From: CAVZVW01 sp963778845 | GTDB lineage: Bacteria; Actinomycetota; Actinomycetes; Actinomycetales; Kineosporiaceae | Assembly (NCBI GenBank): GCA_963778845.1 | Contig: CAVZVW010000001.1 | Span: 496,001-560,000, forward strand | Direction: 5' to 3' | DNA length: 64,000 nt | Part shown: in pieces, positions 44,806 to 53,690 of the stretch | Numbering within the stretch: the stretch's first letter is position 1 | Layout: every line of letters begins with the position of its first letter | Notes under the pieces: model-generated | The model's database searches: none | What the model was told of the DNA's origin: nothing | The model's input: the letters and a program-made list of their open reading frames with translations, nothing else | Made by a program: the position numbers and the translations under genes

Positions 44806-45237
44806 TCACGTCCGGCCTCCGCGGCGCAGCTCCCGCCACAGCAGGTTCTGGTACTCCAGACACGCCGCCTCGTACGCCTGCGCGTCGACCTCGAGCGGCT
44901 GGACCACCCGCGGCAACGCGGTCAGCCGGCTGAGCAGTGCGCGGTTGCGACGTGCTGCGTCGGGGCCGCGGGCACCGGCGACGAGCTCTCGGCCGAGCGC
45001 AGTGACTGCCAGGCCGCGCTCGTCGACGGTGACCAGCCCGCACCCCACGAGCAGTCCCAGGGCGTGCGAGAGCTCGGTGAGCGAGGGGATCAGCCGGTGC
45101 AGCGCGTCGCAGGCTGCCACGACGTCGATGAGGCGCGCCGGGCTCTGCGTCGAACCGCTCATCCGGATGGCAGACAGCACCCAGGCATCCGACTCGGTCC
45201 AGCCGTCGTCGGGCCGTCGGGGCTGGCGGGTGACCAC
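44806..45237 (-). CDS. winged-helix-like hypothetical protein
   Basis: A 143-aa soluble protein. Residues 12-90 (SDAWVLSAIRMSGS..LIDVVAACDALHRLIPSLTELSHALGLLVGCGLVTVDERGLAVTALGRELV) have the helix and wing pattern of a small DNA-binding winged helix that reads like a PadR/MarR-type fold. The rest is helical. GTG 45237 has GGAGAGGAGAGG upstream; a longer start would add an Arg-rich non-conserved piece. No target is known. Divergent from the SGNH hydrolase. Confidence 0.65.
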   Translation of the reverse strand: MVTRQPRRPDDGWTESDAWVLSAIRMSGSTQSPARLIDVVAACDALHRLIPSLTELSHALGLLVGCGLVTVDERGLAVTALGRELVAGARGPDAARRNRALLSRLTALPRVVQPLEVDAQAYEAACLEYQNLLWRELRRGGRT

Positions 45238-45397
45238 GCCTTCGCCTCTCCTCTCCAGCAGCTCGGCGCCGTCCTGCTCGACCCGCGCGGTCGGGACCGG
45301 ACAACGACCCGGTGATGCCGACCGCCGCCGAGCCCCGACCCGCACAGCACACCACCACCACCGATCCTGCCACCGCAGCGTGCCTCGGTCAGCCGGG

Positions 45398-45427
45398 TGT
45401 CAGCGGATGTCAGGGGACGTCAGGGGA
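45398..45427. repeat. three 10-bp tandem repeats
   Basis: TGTCAGCGGA, TGTCAGGGGA and CGTCAGGGGA follow each other between the divergent winged-helix and SGNH hydrolase genes. Helical-turn spacing makes an operator array possible. Confidence 0.55.
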
Positions 45428-45528
45428 TCGGGTCCCGTTGTTGGCAGGAGCGCGCTTCGCGACGCACGATGCCAGCCCGGGCCCGCGCCGTCCGGCCCGA
45501 TGACCGCACCCGGCCGCAGGGAGGCAGC

Positions 45529-46398
45529 ATGGTGACCGAGGGACCCACGCAAGGGCCTGAGCTCGGCGAGGGCCGGGCATGGCGCCGCTACGTGGCGCTC
45601 GGCGACTCGTTCACGGAGGGGCTGTGCGACCCGGCAGGCGGCGGCGGACACCCGTGGCGTGGGTGGGCCGACCGGCTCGCGGAGACCCTCGCGGCCCAGG
45701 CTCGTGCCGCCGAAGGTCGTGCTGCCGAGGCGCCGGACGACGCCGCACCCGCATTCGGGTTCACCTATGCCAACCTCGCCGTGCGAGGCAGGCTGCTGCC
45801 CCAGATCGTCGCCGACCAGGTGCCGGCGGCCATCGAGATGGGCCCCGACCTCGTGAGCCTCATCGGGGGCGGCAACGACGTGCTGCGACCCGGGGTCGAC
45901 GTCGACGCCATCTGCGACCTGCTCGAGGCGGCCGTAGCCAGGCTTCGCGCCGCGGGCGCCGACGTCCTCGTGAGCACCGCATACGACCCGCGCCTCTCCC
46001 CACTCGTGCGGCGCACCCGGGGCCGCGCCGGCGCGTTCACGGCGAACGTGTGGTCGCTGGCGCGCAGGCAGCAGGCGATGGTGCTGGACCTGTGGGGCAT
46101 GGCGGCGCTGCAGGACCCACGGATGTGGGCGCCCGACCGGATCCACCTGACTGCCGAGGGGCACCGGCGAGTGGCATTGCAGGCCTGGGAGGTGCTGGGG
46201 CTCGGCGCGCGCGACTGGGCCGCACCCTTGCCGGCGCTGCCGCCACGAGGGCGCGCCCAGGCGGCGCGCGAGGACGCCGCGTGGGTGCGCGAACACGTGG
46301 TGCCGTGGGTCGGACGTCGGGTGCGGGGGCGGTCCAGCGGAGACGGGCTGGCACCCAAACGGCCGCTCCCGGAGCCGGTTCCGCCCGTGACGACCTAG
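45529..46398 (+). CDS. SGNH/GDSL-family hydrolase
   Basis: A 289-aa cytosolic-looking hydrolase without signal peptide. Block I is VALGDSFTEGL with the nucleophilic serine, block III GGGNDVLRPG with the oxyanion asparagine, and block V APDRIHLTAEGH with the aspartate-histidine pair, so the catalytic set is complete. A basic C-terminal extension (about 230-289) follows. Such enzymes act on esters of lipids, acyl thioesters or carbohydrates; the substrate is not evident. ATG 45529 follows CAGGGAGG. Confidence 0.9.
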   Translation: MVTEGPTQGPELGEGRAWRRYVALGDSFTEGLCDPAGGGGHPWRGWADRLAETLAAQARAAEGRAAEAPDDAAPAFGFTYANLAVRGRLLPQIVADQVPAAIEMGPDLVSLIGGGNDVLRPGVDVDAICDLLEAAVARLRAAGADVLVSTAYDPRLSPLVRRTRGRAGAFTANVWSLARRQQAMVLDLWGMAALQDPRMWAPDRIHLTAEGHRRVALQAWEVLGLGARDWAAPLPALPPRGRAQAAREDAAWVREHVVPWVGRRVRGRSSGDGLAPKRPLPEPVPPVTT

Positions 46399-46589
46399 GG
46401 TCGGCGCGTGTACCCAGAACAGACACAACGTGCCGACACGCCGGTCGACACGCGGGTCAGGTCGACTTGTGTCAGATCTGCGTACGTTTCTGGCCCGCCA
46501 GGACGACGGTTGCGCGTTGGGTAGGGTGCGAGCGCTCAGCCGCCAGGCGGTCCACGACTGGTCGATGAGCAGGAGAGGGTGACGCAGCC

Positions 46590-48269
46590 GTGCCGACCGA
46601 CCCCCGTCAGGCGGACCTGGTCATCCGAGGGGCGCGGGTGCGCCGACCCGGGGGCCGCTGGGCCACCGCCGTGGCCGTGCGTGGTGACCGGATCGTGGCC
46701 GTCGGTGACGACGACGTCGCAGCGCATGTGGGGCGGACGACCAGGGTGGTCGAGGCGCCCGGTGGCCTGGTGCTGCCCGGCTTCCAGGACAGCCATGTGC
46801 ACGCCACGTTCGGTGGTCTCAACACCCTCCGGGTCTGGCTCAACGACCTGCCCGGCCGCCAGGCCTACCTCGACGCCGTCGACCGCTACGCCCGGGCGCA
46901 CCCCGACGAGCCGTGGGTGCTCGGCGGCGGCTGGGCCATGGAGCACTTCCCGGGCGGGACGCCGCGCAAGGAGGACCTCGACGCCGTCGTCCCCGACCGG
47001 CCGGTCTTCTTGTTCAACCGCGACGTCCATGGCGCCTGGGCCAACTCGAAGGCCCTCGAGCTCGGTGGCCTCACGGCCGGGACACCGGACCCCGCCGACG
47101 GGCGGATCGAGCGGGACCCGAGCACCGGCGAACCCACCGGGACCCTGCACGAGGGGGCCGCATACACGTTCAACGACACGGTCGTGCCCACCCCCGGCCC
47201 CGACGTCTGGCGGCAGGCGACCTTGGCGGGCCAGGCGCACCTGCACGCACTCGGCATCACCGGTTGGCAGGACGCCTGGGTGACGCCGCAGTCGCTGCGC
47301 GCCTACCGCGACCTCGCCGCGGAGGGCCTGCTCACCGCCCGGGTGGTGGGCGCCCTCTGGTGGGACCGGCACCGGGGTATGGAGCAGATCGAGGACCTGC
47401 TCGCCCAGCGCGAGAGCGCCGCCGACGCGGCCACCAAGGCCGGCAGCGGCGTCCCGGGCTTCTTCCCGACCACGGTGAAGATCATGGTCGACGGCGTCCT
47501 GGAGAACTTCACCGGCGCCCTGCTGGACCCCTACTGCGACGGCTGCGGCGGCCACACCGACAACCACGGCCTGGCCTACGTCGAGCGTGACCAGCTTGCC
47601 GCCGCGGTGACGGCGCTGGACCGGCTCGGGTTCCAGGTACACATGCACGCGATCGGTGACCGCGCCGTCCGCAACGCCCTCGACGCGGTCGCCGCAGCCC
47701 GCGCGGCGAACGGCGCGAACGACCTGCGGCACCACCTCGCGCACATCCAGGTCGTGCAGCCGGAGGACGTCGACCGCTTCGCCGCGCTCGACGTCGTCGC
47801 CAACTGCCAGGCCTACTGGGCACAGTCGGAGGCTCAGATGGACGAGCTCACGATCCCGTTCCTCGGCAGGGACCGAGCCGACCTGCAGTACCCCTTCGAG
47901 GCCCTCAGGCGCAGCGGCGCCCGCCTGGCGATGGGCAGCGACTGGGCCGTCACGACGGCCAACCCCCTGGAGGAGCTCGAGGTGGCCGTGACCCGGGTCG
48001 ACCCCGAGAACCGCGACAACGCGGCGTTCCTGCCCGAGCAGCGGCTGGCCCTTGCCGATGCCGTGGATGCGTTCACCGCCGGTTCGGCCTTCGTGAACCA
48101 CGACGCCGACGGCGGCGCGATCGAGGTCGGCGCCCGGGCAGACCTCGCGCTGCTGGACGTCGACATCTTCGAGGCCGGCTTCGTGACGGCGAGGCGGGCT
48201 CCGTTGGCCGACGCCACGGTCCGTCTCACCGTGGCCGGCGGGCGAGTCGTGCACGACAGCCTGTCGTAG
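46590..48269 (+). CDS. YtcJ-like amidohydrolase (metal-dependent, amidohydrolase 3)
   Basis: A 559-aa enzyme of the amidohydrolase superfamily. Metal ligands appear in LPGFQDSHVHATFGG (HxH), the lysine region TTVKIMVDG, histidines in QVHMHAIGDRAV and HHLAHIQ, and the final aspartate in AMGSDWAV. The two-part beta domain is split between the N- and C-termini. Members hydrolyse N-acyl, formamide or exoenzyme-like amide substrates; this one cannot be assigned. GTG 46590 has AGGAGAGGGTG upstream. It is separated by about 90 nt from the DUF1876 gene. Confidence 0.9.
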   Translation: MPTDPRQADLVIRGARVRRPGGRWATAVAVRGDRIVAVGDDDVAAHVGRTTRVVEAPGGLVLPGFQDSHVHATFGGLNTLRVWLNDLPGRQAYLDAVDRYARAHPDEPWVLGGGWAMEHFPGGTPRKEDLDAVVPDRPVFLFNRDVHGAWANSKALELGGLTAGTPDPADGRIERDPSTGEPTGTLHEGAAYTFNDTVVPTPGPDVWRQATLAGQAHLHALGITGWQDAWVTPQSLRAYRDLAAEGLLTARVVGALWWDRHRGMEQIEDLLAQRESAADAATKAGSGVPGFFPTTVKIMVDGVLENFTGALLDPYCDGCGGHTDNHGLAYVERDQLAAAVTALDRLGFQVHMHAIGDRAVRNALDAVAAARAANGANDLRHHLAHIQVVQPEDVDRFAALDVVANCQAYWAQSEAQMDELTIPFLGRDRADLQYPFEALRRSGARLAMGSDWAVTTANPLEELEVAVTRVDPENRDNAAFLPEQRLALADAVDAFTAGSAFVNHDADGGAIEVGARADLALLDVDIFEAGFVTARRAPLADATVRLTVAGGRVVHDSLS

Positions 48270-48363
48270 GCCGTCCGGGACCCACGCCCCTGGCGCCGGC
48301 CCGTGCCGAGGGGTTGGCTGGACATGGGGACGTGTGCGCGCCCCCGGGCCCGAGGAGGCCGTC

Positions 48364-48645
48364 ATGGTGAGCACGACCACCTGGACCGTCGAGATCCAGC
48401 TCTTCGAGGACGGCGACGACACCACCGCGCGGGCGTCGCTGATCACCGGGATCGGCCCCAACCGCCACCGGTCCCTGCGGGGCACGGGCCGCGCCCGGCG
48501 TAGCCCCGGGGACGTCGAGGTGCCCGAGATCGGCGAGGAGGTCGCCGCCGCGCGGGCCATGCGCGACCTCGCGAGCAGGTTGCTCGGGGCGGCGTCGGCC
48601 GACATCTCCGAGGTCGAGCACCACGCGGTGCACCTGCAGGGGTGA
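48364..48645 (+). CDS. DUF1876 protein
   Basis: A 93-aa protein with the dsRBD-like DUF1876 pattern: STTTWTVEIQLFEDGDDTTARASL, GTGRARRSPGDVEVPEIGEEVAAARAM and a helical end. The family is widespread in actinobacteria without known function. ATG 48364 follows GAGGAGG. Similar genes often accompany stress loci, but nothing here confirms that. Confidence 0.87.
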   Translation: MVSTTTWTVEIQLFEDGDDTTARASLITGIGPNRHRSLRGTGRARRSPGDVEVPEIGEEVAAARAMRDLASRLLGAASADISEVEHHAVHLQG

Positions 48646-48703
48646 GCGCCGCCAGGCCGAAGTTCCCGGTCGGCACGATCGCGCGGCTGGCAGGGTAGAC
48701 GCC

Positions 48704-49954
48704 GTGCAGAACGTCGACCTCTCGCAGATCGGATCGGTCGTCGAGTCCGCGCTGCCGGCCGGGCCGGAAGGCAGCCCGACAGAACCCCGCGTCGTCACCT
48801 CGGGGAACTTCGCCACGCCGCACGCGACGCTGGCAGCACTCGACGCGGTGCTGCCCGCCTACCGCCTCAACACCGTCAACGCCCAGCGAGGGCTGCCCGA
48901 CCGCGAGGGCGTCGTCTACGAGACCTCCTTCGTCGGCGCCGGCATGCGCCGGCACCCCCGCCTGTCCTACGTGGCCTCGCGGCTGTCGCTGGTCCCACGC
49001 CTGTTCGCGACCACGCTGCCGCCCGACGTCGTGCTCGTCCACACGACCATGCCGTACAAGGGAACGGTGTCGCTCGGCATCGAGGTCAACGTGCTCCCTG
49101 CCGCCATCGAGGCAGCCAGAGCCCGCGGCGCCGTCGTCGTGGCCCAGATGAACCCGAACATGCCGTACACGTTCGGCGACGCCGTCGTCCCGCTCAGCCG
49201 TGTCGACTACGGGGTCGAGGTCGAGGAGCCGCTCGCCTCGCCCGCACCGACCCAGCGGGACGACGCCTCCGCCGCCATCGGCGACCGCGTCGCGCACCGG
49301 GTGAAGGACTCCAGCACCCTCCAGCTGGGCATCGGGGCGGTGCCGGACGCCGTTCTGCACGGGCTGCTGGACCGATCCGACCTGCGGGTCTGGAGCGAGA
49401 TGTTCAGCGACGGCGTGCTGGCGCTGGAGGAGGCCGGAGCCCTCGACGTCGCCGTCCAGCTCACCGCGTCGTTCCTCTTCGGCTCCGCCGAGCTGTACGA
49501 CTGGGTGGACCGCAACCCCCGGGTGGTCCTGCTGCGCACGGAGACGACGAACGAGCCCGCCACGATCGCGAAGAACCCGAACATGGTCTCGGTGAACACG
49601 GCCCTGCAGGTGGACCTCTTCGCACAGGCGAACGCCTCGCGGATCAACGGGCGCATCTTCAGCGGGTTCGGCGGGCAGACCGACTTCATCGTCGGCGCCC
49701 TGCACTCCCCCGGCGGGCAGGCGATCATGGCACTGCGCTCGTGGCACCCGAAGGCCGACGTGTCGACGATCGTCCCGCTGGTCGACGAGCCCGTCACGTC
49801 CTTCCAGCCGACCGCGGTGGTCACCGAGCAGGGGGACGCGGAGATCTTCGGCTACGACGAGCGCACTCAGGCGGCGCACCTCATCGACCATGCCGCCCAC
49901 CCGCAGGTGCGCGACGAGCTGCGGGAGGAGGCGGCCGCACTCGGGCTCGCCTGA
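48704..49954 (+). CDS. acetyl-CoA hydrolase/transferase family protein
   Basis: A 416-aa CoA-transferase-fold protein of the acetyl-CoA hydrolase/succinyl-CoA:acetate transferase family. Typical segments are SGNFATPHATLAALD at the start, LQLGIGAVPDAVLHGL, VWSEMFSDGVLALEEAGA near the catalytic glutamate region, and FSGFGGQTDFIVGALHSPGGQAI with the CoA-binding glycines. It transfers CoA between carboxylates or hydrolyses it. GTG 48704 lies 7 nt after CAGGGT, a near-consensus leaderless box. The following orphan and CHAT genes are on the same strand, 17 nt away. Confidence 0.88.
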   Translation: MQNVDLSQIGSVVESALPAGPEGSPTEPRVVTSGNFATPHATLAALDAVLPAYRLNTVNAQRGLPDREGVVYETSFVGAGMRRHPRLSYVASRLSLVPRLFATTLPPDVVLVHTTMPYKGTVSLGIEVNVLPAAIEAARARGAVVVAQMNPNMPYTFGDAVVPLSRVDYGVEVEEPLASPAPTQRDDASAAIGDRVAHRVKDSSTLQLGIGAVPDAVLHGLLDRSDLRVWSEMFSDGVLALEEAGALDVAVQLTASFLFGSAELYDWVDRNPRVVLLRTETTNEPATIAKNPNMVSVNTALQVDLFAQANASRINGRIFSGFGGQTDFIVGALHSPGGQAIMALRSWHPKADVSTIVPLVDEPVTSFQPTAVVTEQGDAEIFGYDERTQAAHLIDHAAHPQVRDELREEAAALGLA

Positions 49955-49971
49955 GGTCGGCCGGACCGGGC

Positions 49972-50469
49972 ATGGACGAGCAACCGCCGACGATGCACCG
50001 CGATCCCGCGCTCGTGACGGCGTGGACCACCGCCGGGCTGGACGCCGCGCCGCTGCTCGGGGTCGCCGCTGCGGTTGGTGCGGGGGACGCCTCACGGGCC
50101 GCCGTCACCGTCGTCACCGCAGAACCGCTGCCGGAGGAGCACCTCGCAGGGGCGGCGTCCGCGCTCGCCGGCGCACTCGGCGTCCAGACGGTCGACGTCA
50201 TCCCGGCACACGGGTCGACCCTGCGACACGTGGTGCGCGAGTGGGTGTTCCGGGCGGCGCACGGCAGTGGCCGGGGCGTGGACGTCCAGCTGGGCCTGCT
50301 CAGGGCGGACGACGTGGCGAGCGCGAGGCTGCAGGTGCGCCTCTCGTCGTGGGACAGCTCGGCCCGCGAGGTGCTTCTACGGCTGTCGAGCCCGGACGAG
50401 CCGGCGCTGGCCTCGCTCGCCGCCGTCCTGCCCTACGCGGGCATCGAGGTCGTCGAGATCGAGGCCTGA
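49972..50469 (+). CDS. 165-aa orphan preceding the CHAT protease
   Basis: A soluble alpha/beta protein without membrane segments or recognised family. It begins MDEQPPTMHRDPALVTAWTT; the first half is Ala-rich (LLGVAAAVGAGDASRAAVTVVTAEPL), the second half ends with strands RLQVRLSSWDSS, EVLLRLSSP and IEVVEIEA. It lies 17 nt after the CoA-transferase stop and 71 nt before the CHAT gene, all on one strand. The constant pairing, if confirmed elsewhere, would make it a candidate regulator or substrate of the protease; for now function is unknown. Confidence 0.68.
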   Translation: MDEQPPTMHRDPALVTAWTTAGLDAAPLLGVAAAVGAGDASRAAVTVVTAEPLPEEHLAGAASALAGALGVQTVDVIPAHGSTLRHVVREWVFRAAHGSGRGVDVQLGLLRADDVASARLQVRLSSWDSSAREVLLRLSSPDEPALASLAAVLPYAGIEVVEIEA

Positions 50470-50540
50470 CCCGCGCGTATCAGCACCTCCCCCAGGGGCT
50501 CCTCACCTCGTGGCACAGGCCTGCTCGGGAGGTGAGAGCC

Positions 50541-52718
50541 GTGGAGCCGCTGCAGTACGACAGCCTCGAGATCCTGCTGCGCCGCCGCGACGACTCCTTC
50601 GAGGTGCAGGTCGTGGACTCCCCGGCCGGCCAGACGGTCGGCGTCCCGTTCACCCCGCCGGTCACCGCTGACGCGCTCAAGCTGCTCGTGCTGACGCTGC
50701 GCGCCGTGCACGGGGTGAGGTCGCTGGAGGCCGAGGCGGTCCCGGACGCCAAGAAGTTCGGCACCGCGCTCTTCGACGCGCTCTTCCACGACGACCTGCT
50801 GATCTGCATGCGCACCAGCCTGCAGATCGCCACGGCACGCCAGCGCGGCCTGCGCATCCAGGTGCGCTTCTCCGACGCCGCCGAGCTCGTCAACCTGCCG
50901 TGGGAGCTGCTGTACGACCACAGCCGGCGCAGGTTCTTGTGCCTGGCGGACAGGACGCCGCTGGTCCGCTACGTCGACCTGCCCGAGCCGGTGCAGCCTC
51001 TGGCTGTCACGGGCCCGCTGCGGATGCTGGTCGCGATCTCGAGCCCCAGCGACTACCCGCCGTTGGACGTCGAGCAGGAGTGGCAGCAGCTGCGCCAGGT
51101 GCTCGACCCGCTCGTTACAGCCGGGCGGCTGCAGGTCGACCGGCTGCCGACGGCGTCGTTGGAGTCGCTGCGGCACGCCCTCATGAAGGGCGACTACCAC
51201 ATCTTCCACTTCATGGGGCACGGCGGCCTCGACGCCGCCACCGGCGACGGGGTGCTCGTGTTCACCGGCCCGGACGGGCGCAGCGCGCGCGAGACGGGTC
51301 AGGACCTGGGAGTGATGCTCGAAGGGTCTCCGGTGCGTATGGCCGTGCTCAACTCCTGCGAGGGGGCGCGGATCAGCGCCGTCGACCCCTACGCCGGCAC
51401 CGCCGTGAGCCTTGTGCAGCAAGGCATCCCGGCCGTCGTGGCGATGCAGTTCGAGATCACCGACACTGCCGCGATCGCGTTCAGCCGCACCATGTACGAG
51501 GCCATCGCCTACGGCTGGCCGCTCGACATGGCCGTGAGCGAGGCGCGGCGGGCGATCCTCGCGGTCAGCCGGTCGGAGTGGGCCACACCGGTGCTGTACC
51601 TGCGCTCGCCGGACGGCGCGATCTTCACCGTGGCGCCGGAGGTCGAGGGTGCGCCGGAGCCGGATGCGCCGGCGAAGGTGCCACCGGTCGTCGCAGCGGC
51701 GTCGCCGCCGCCTGCACCGCCGCCGCCCGCGCCACCCCGCACTCTCGTCCAGCCGACCGCCGCCTCGCTCTTCTCACCCGCTCCGCCATCACCGCCGCAG
51801 CCTCCACCGTCGCAGCCCCCACCGTCCCAGCCCCCACCGCCCCTCCCGACCCCGACCGGACGCGGCCAGGAGGGTCACGAGCGTCGGCGGCTGCGCGGCG
51901 TCCTGCTCGTTCTCGCTCTGCTCCTGACGCTGGGACTGGGCGGTTGGAGCGCCGCGCACGTCTTCGGCGCATCCGGCCGGACGCCGCAACCGCCGTCGGG
52001 GCTGGCCTGGAGCCTCAGCGGCTCGACCGTCACGCTGACCTGGGACGCCGCCCGGGGGCCGGCTCCCGCGCACTGGGAGGTGACTCGGGACGGGGCCGTC
52101 ATCGGCCGACCCGTGCTGCCCCTCACCGTCGACTTCCCTCCCCGGGCCGGCTCCCACGTCTACTCCGTCGTGGCGGTGGACGATGCGGGGAGGCGCTCGG
52201 CCGCCGCGACGGTCTTGGTCCCCGCCCTGTCCCCCACCGCCTCGCCGTCGACGACGGTCGGCCCCTCGACGTCGCCCTCCTCGACCACGCACCCTCCCAC
52301 CCGGAACGCCGACCTCAAGGCGTTCGTGCGCGGCCAGTCGGCGGGCGCGGGGTCGGGCGAGGTCGTCGTGGGCTTCGCCGTCGACAACCTGGGCGCCGAC
52401 CCGGTGTCGAAGGAGAACGTCGTGGTCACGCTGGACTCGGGAATGCTGCTCGACGCCGTCTGGGCTCGCGAGGGCGCTACTCCTCAGCCGTGCGAGCGCA
52501 CCGGGCTGACCGCTCGATGCCGCGTCGGTGCCCAGGCGATCAAGGGACTGGTGCTCGTGGACGTCACCGTGCTCGTCACGAGCGACCCGGTGAAGGTGAG
52601 CGTGCGTGCCACCAGCGACGTCCCAGACGCCAACTCGAAGAACAGCAGGGCGACGGCGACCGTGAGCCCGTCCCCCACCGCCTCGCCGACGACCGACTCC
52701 CCGACGCCGACTCCGTGA
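50541..52718 (+). CDS. membrane-anchored CHAT caspase-like protease with Fn3 and DUF11-like domains
   Basis: A 725-aa protein. The N-terminal part (1-135) is helical/beta and precedes a CHAT domain (about 150-370). The caspase-type dyad is visible: H227 in FHFMGHGGLD and C273 in AVLNSCEGARIS; QGIPAVVAMQFEI and FSRTMYEAIAYGWPL complete the fold. A long Pro-rich linker (about 380-440) leads to a basic stop-anchor, one membrane helix (about 453-472), an Fn3 domain (about 480-565) and a DUF11-like beta domain (about 590-700) with a possible CERTGLTARC disulfide. No signal peptide is seen, so the protease should be inside and Fn3/DUF11 outside. GTG 50541 follows GGGAGGTGAG. Confidence 0.87.
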   Translation: MEPLQYDSLEILLRRRDDSFEVQVVDSPAGQTVGVPFTPPVTADALKLLVLTLRAVHGVRSLEAEAVPDAKKFGTALFDALFHDDLLICMRTSLQIATARQRGLRIQVRFSDAAELVNLPWELLYDHSRRRFLCLADRTPLVRYVDLPEPVQPLAVTGPLRMLVAISSPSDYPPLDVEQEWQQLRQVLDPLVTAGRLQVDRLPTASLESLRHALMKGDYHIFHFMGHGGLDAATGDGVLVFTGPDGRSARETGQDLGVMLEGSPVRMAVLNSCEGARISAVDPYAGTAVSLVQQGIPAVVAMQFEITDTAAIAFSRTMYEAIAYGWPLDMAVSEARRAILAVSRSEWATPVLYLRSPDGAIFTVAPEVEGAPEPDAPAKVPPVVAAASPPPAPPPPAPPRTLVQPTAASLFSPAPPSPPQPPPSQPPPSQPPPPLPTPTGRGQEGHERRRLRGVLLVLALLLTLGLGGWSAAHVFGASGRTPQPPSGLAWSLSGSTVTLTWDAARGPAPAHWEVTRDGAVIGRPVLPLTVDFPPRAGSHVYSVVAVDDAGRRSAAATVLVPALSPTASPSTTVGPSTSPSSTTHPPTRNADLKAFVRGQSAGAGSGEVVVGFAVDNLGADPVSKENVVVTLDSGMLLDAVWAREGATPQPCERTGLTARCRVGAQAIKGLVLVDVTVLVTSDPVKVSVRATSDVPDANSKNSRATATVSPSPTASPTTDSPTPTP

Positions 52719-52845
52719 CTGTCGGCCGGCGGGGTTCGATCCGACCCACCGGCGATGTGGACACACAAATGTGGCTGCCCGCCGCTGTTCCAGGCAGCCG
52801 AGCCCGGCGTTGCCCGCCGGCCGAGCGGCCTGCCATGATCCGCGC

Positions 52846-53037
52846 ATGCTCCGACACCGCATGGCCGTGTGGTTCGTGGTGTGCGCCGGCGCGATGCTCG
52901 CGATCGACCGCGTCGTCTTTGGCAGCTTCGACCTGCACCGGCTGCCGCGAGTGGTGCTCGTGGCCTCAGCGATCACGGCGGCGGGCGCGTTCGGCGAGCG
53001 ACGACGAAGCCGTCGATCCCGGGTGGCCGCCCGCTGA
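52846..53037 (+). CDS. 63-aa membrane protein
   Basis: A small protein starting MLRHRMAVWFVVCAGAMLAI with two hydrophobic segments (about 6-20 and 38-50) and a basic tail rich in arginine. The ATG stands 6 nt after CATGAT, close to a leaderless -10. It ends 5 nt before the tRNA-derived att fragment and so marks the edge of the chromosomal backbone. Family and function are not recognised. Confidence 0.5.
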   Translation: MLRHRMAVWFVVCAGAMLAIDRVVFGSFDLHRLPRVVLVASAITAAGAFGERRRSRRSRVAAR

Positions 53038-53042
53038 GGGCC

Positions 53043-53074
53043 GGACTCGAACCCGGAACCGCCCGATTACAAGT
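53043..53074 (-). repeat. att-like 3' tRNA-Thr fragment
   Basis: These 32 nt are identical to 55904-55935 of the tRNA-Thr gene and in the same orientation. The rest of the acceptor arm is missing or changed. The block spans anticodon loop to T-loop, a usual crossover site for tRNA-targeting tyrosine integrases. Confidence 0.8.
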
Positions 53075-53371
53075 GCCGTCCTCGCTGTCCGTGACCGTCC
53101 CTCGCTGCTCCTGCCTGCTGGTGCCTGCGCAGGTCAGAGGCCACTTCGCGCGATGCGACGTAGATCGTTGTCCGTGACCATTCCTGGGCCTTCGTGCCCA
53201 CCTTGTGACCACTCGGTGCCCATACGCGGTAGCCGGGATGCCCCACCGATGGGGCGGCCCCGGCGGGCAGGAGTGGACCGCCGACAGGCGGGGCCCGGAT
53301 CCAGACCTACTGAGGAGGTCCAGACCGTGGAAACGACATCACCGGCAAGGGACCAAGATCACGGGGCTGAG
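53075..53371. other. 297-nt att-proximal region without a gene
   Basis: No gene is supported. The 11-bp motif TGTCCGTGACC occurs at 53086-53096 and 53169-53179, with further GTGACC copies nearby (53206). Such direct repeats beside an att site could be integrase or excisionase arm sites. Confidence 0.45.
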
Positions 53372-53601
53372 TCAGTGGTACCTGATACCCGTCACCCGAA
53401 CCGGGTGCGGGAACTCCGCCACCATCATTCCCTCGATCCAACCCGCAGCCTCGAGCACCCTCAGCGCATTGCGCACCGCGTCGAGACCCAATCCCGTCAT
53501 CTCAGTGATCTGCTCAGGCGTCAGGTACTCCGGCGACCGGTCAAGTGCGCCGTCAGCGCCTCCATGACCTCCGGCTGCGCCTCAGCGGGCGGCTGTGTCA
53601 T
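53372..53601 (-). pseudogene. frameshifted small HTH regulator
   Basis: The first frame from ATG 53601 reads MTQPPAEAQPEVMEALTAHL and stops soon after at TGA. The next frame continues at the same place with SPEYLTPEQITEMTGLG, DAVRNALRVLEAAGWIEG and ends RVTGIRYH. Together they make a normal winged-helix protein of about 76 aa, broken by a one-base change near 53525-53540. The second frame has no own start codon. Either the gene is dead or the base is a sequencing error. Confidence 0.65.
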
Positions 53602-53690
53602 GGCCGCCAGCGTGCATCGGGGACAGGGGCCGTGCAGCCGGGGCTGTCCGGGGCCGACACCACGAGGAGAAGCCCGTACACACCCGACGG

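Noticed and set aside
49972..50469. Antitoxin assignment for the 165-aa orphan
   Set aside because: Position beside the CHAT gene is the only hint; no antitoxin domain is seen, so it is left as unknown.
52973..53212. C-terminus of an integrase at the left end of the island
   Set aside because: A minus-strand frame is open, but no tyrosine recombinase motif (R..H-x-x-R..Y) is visible.
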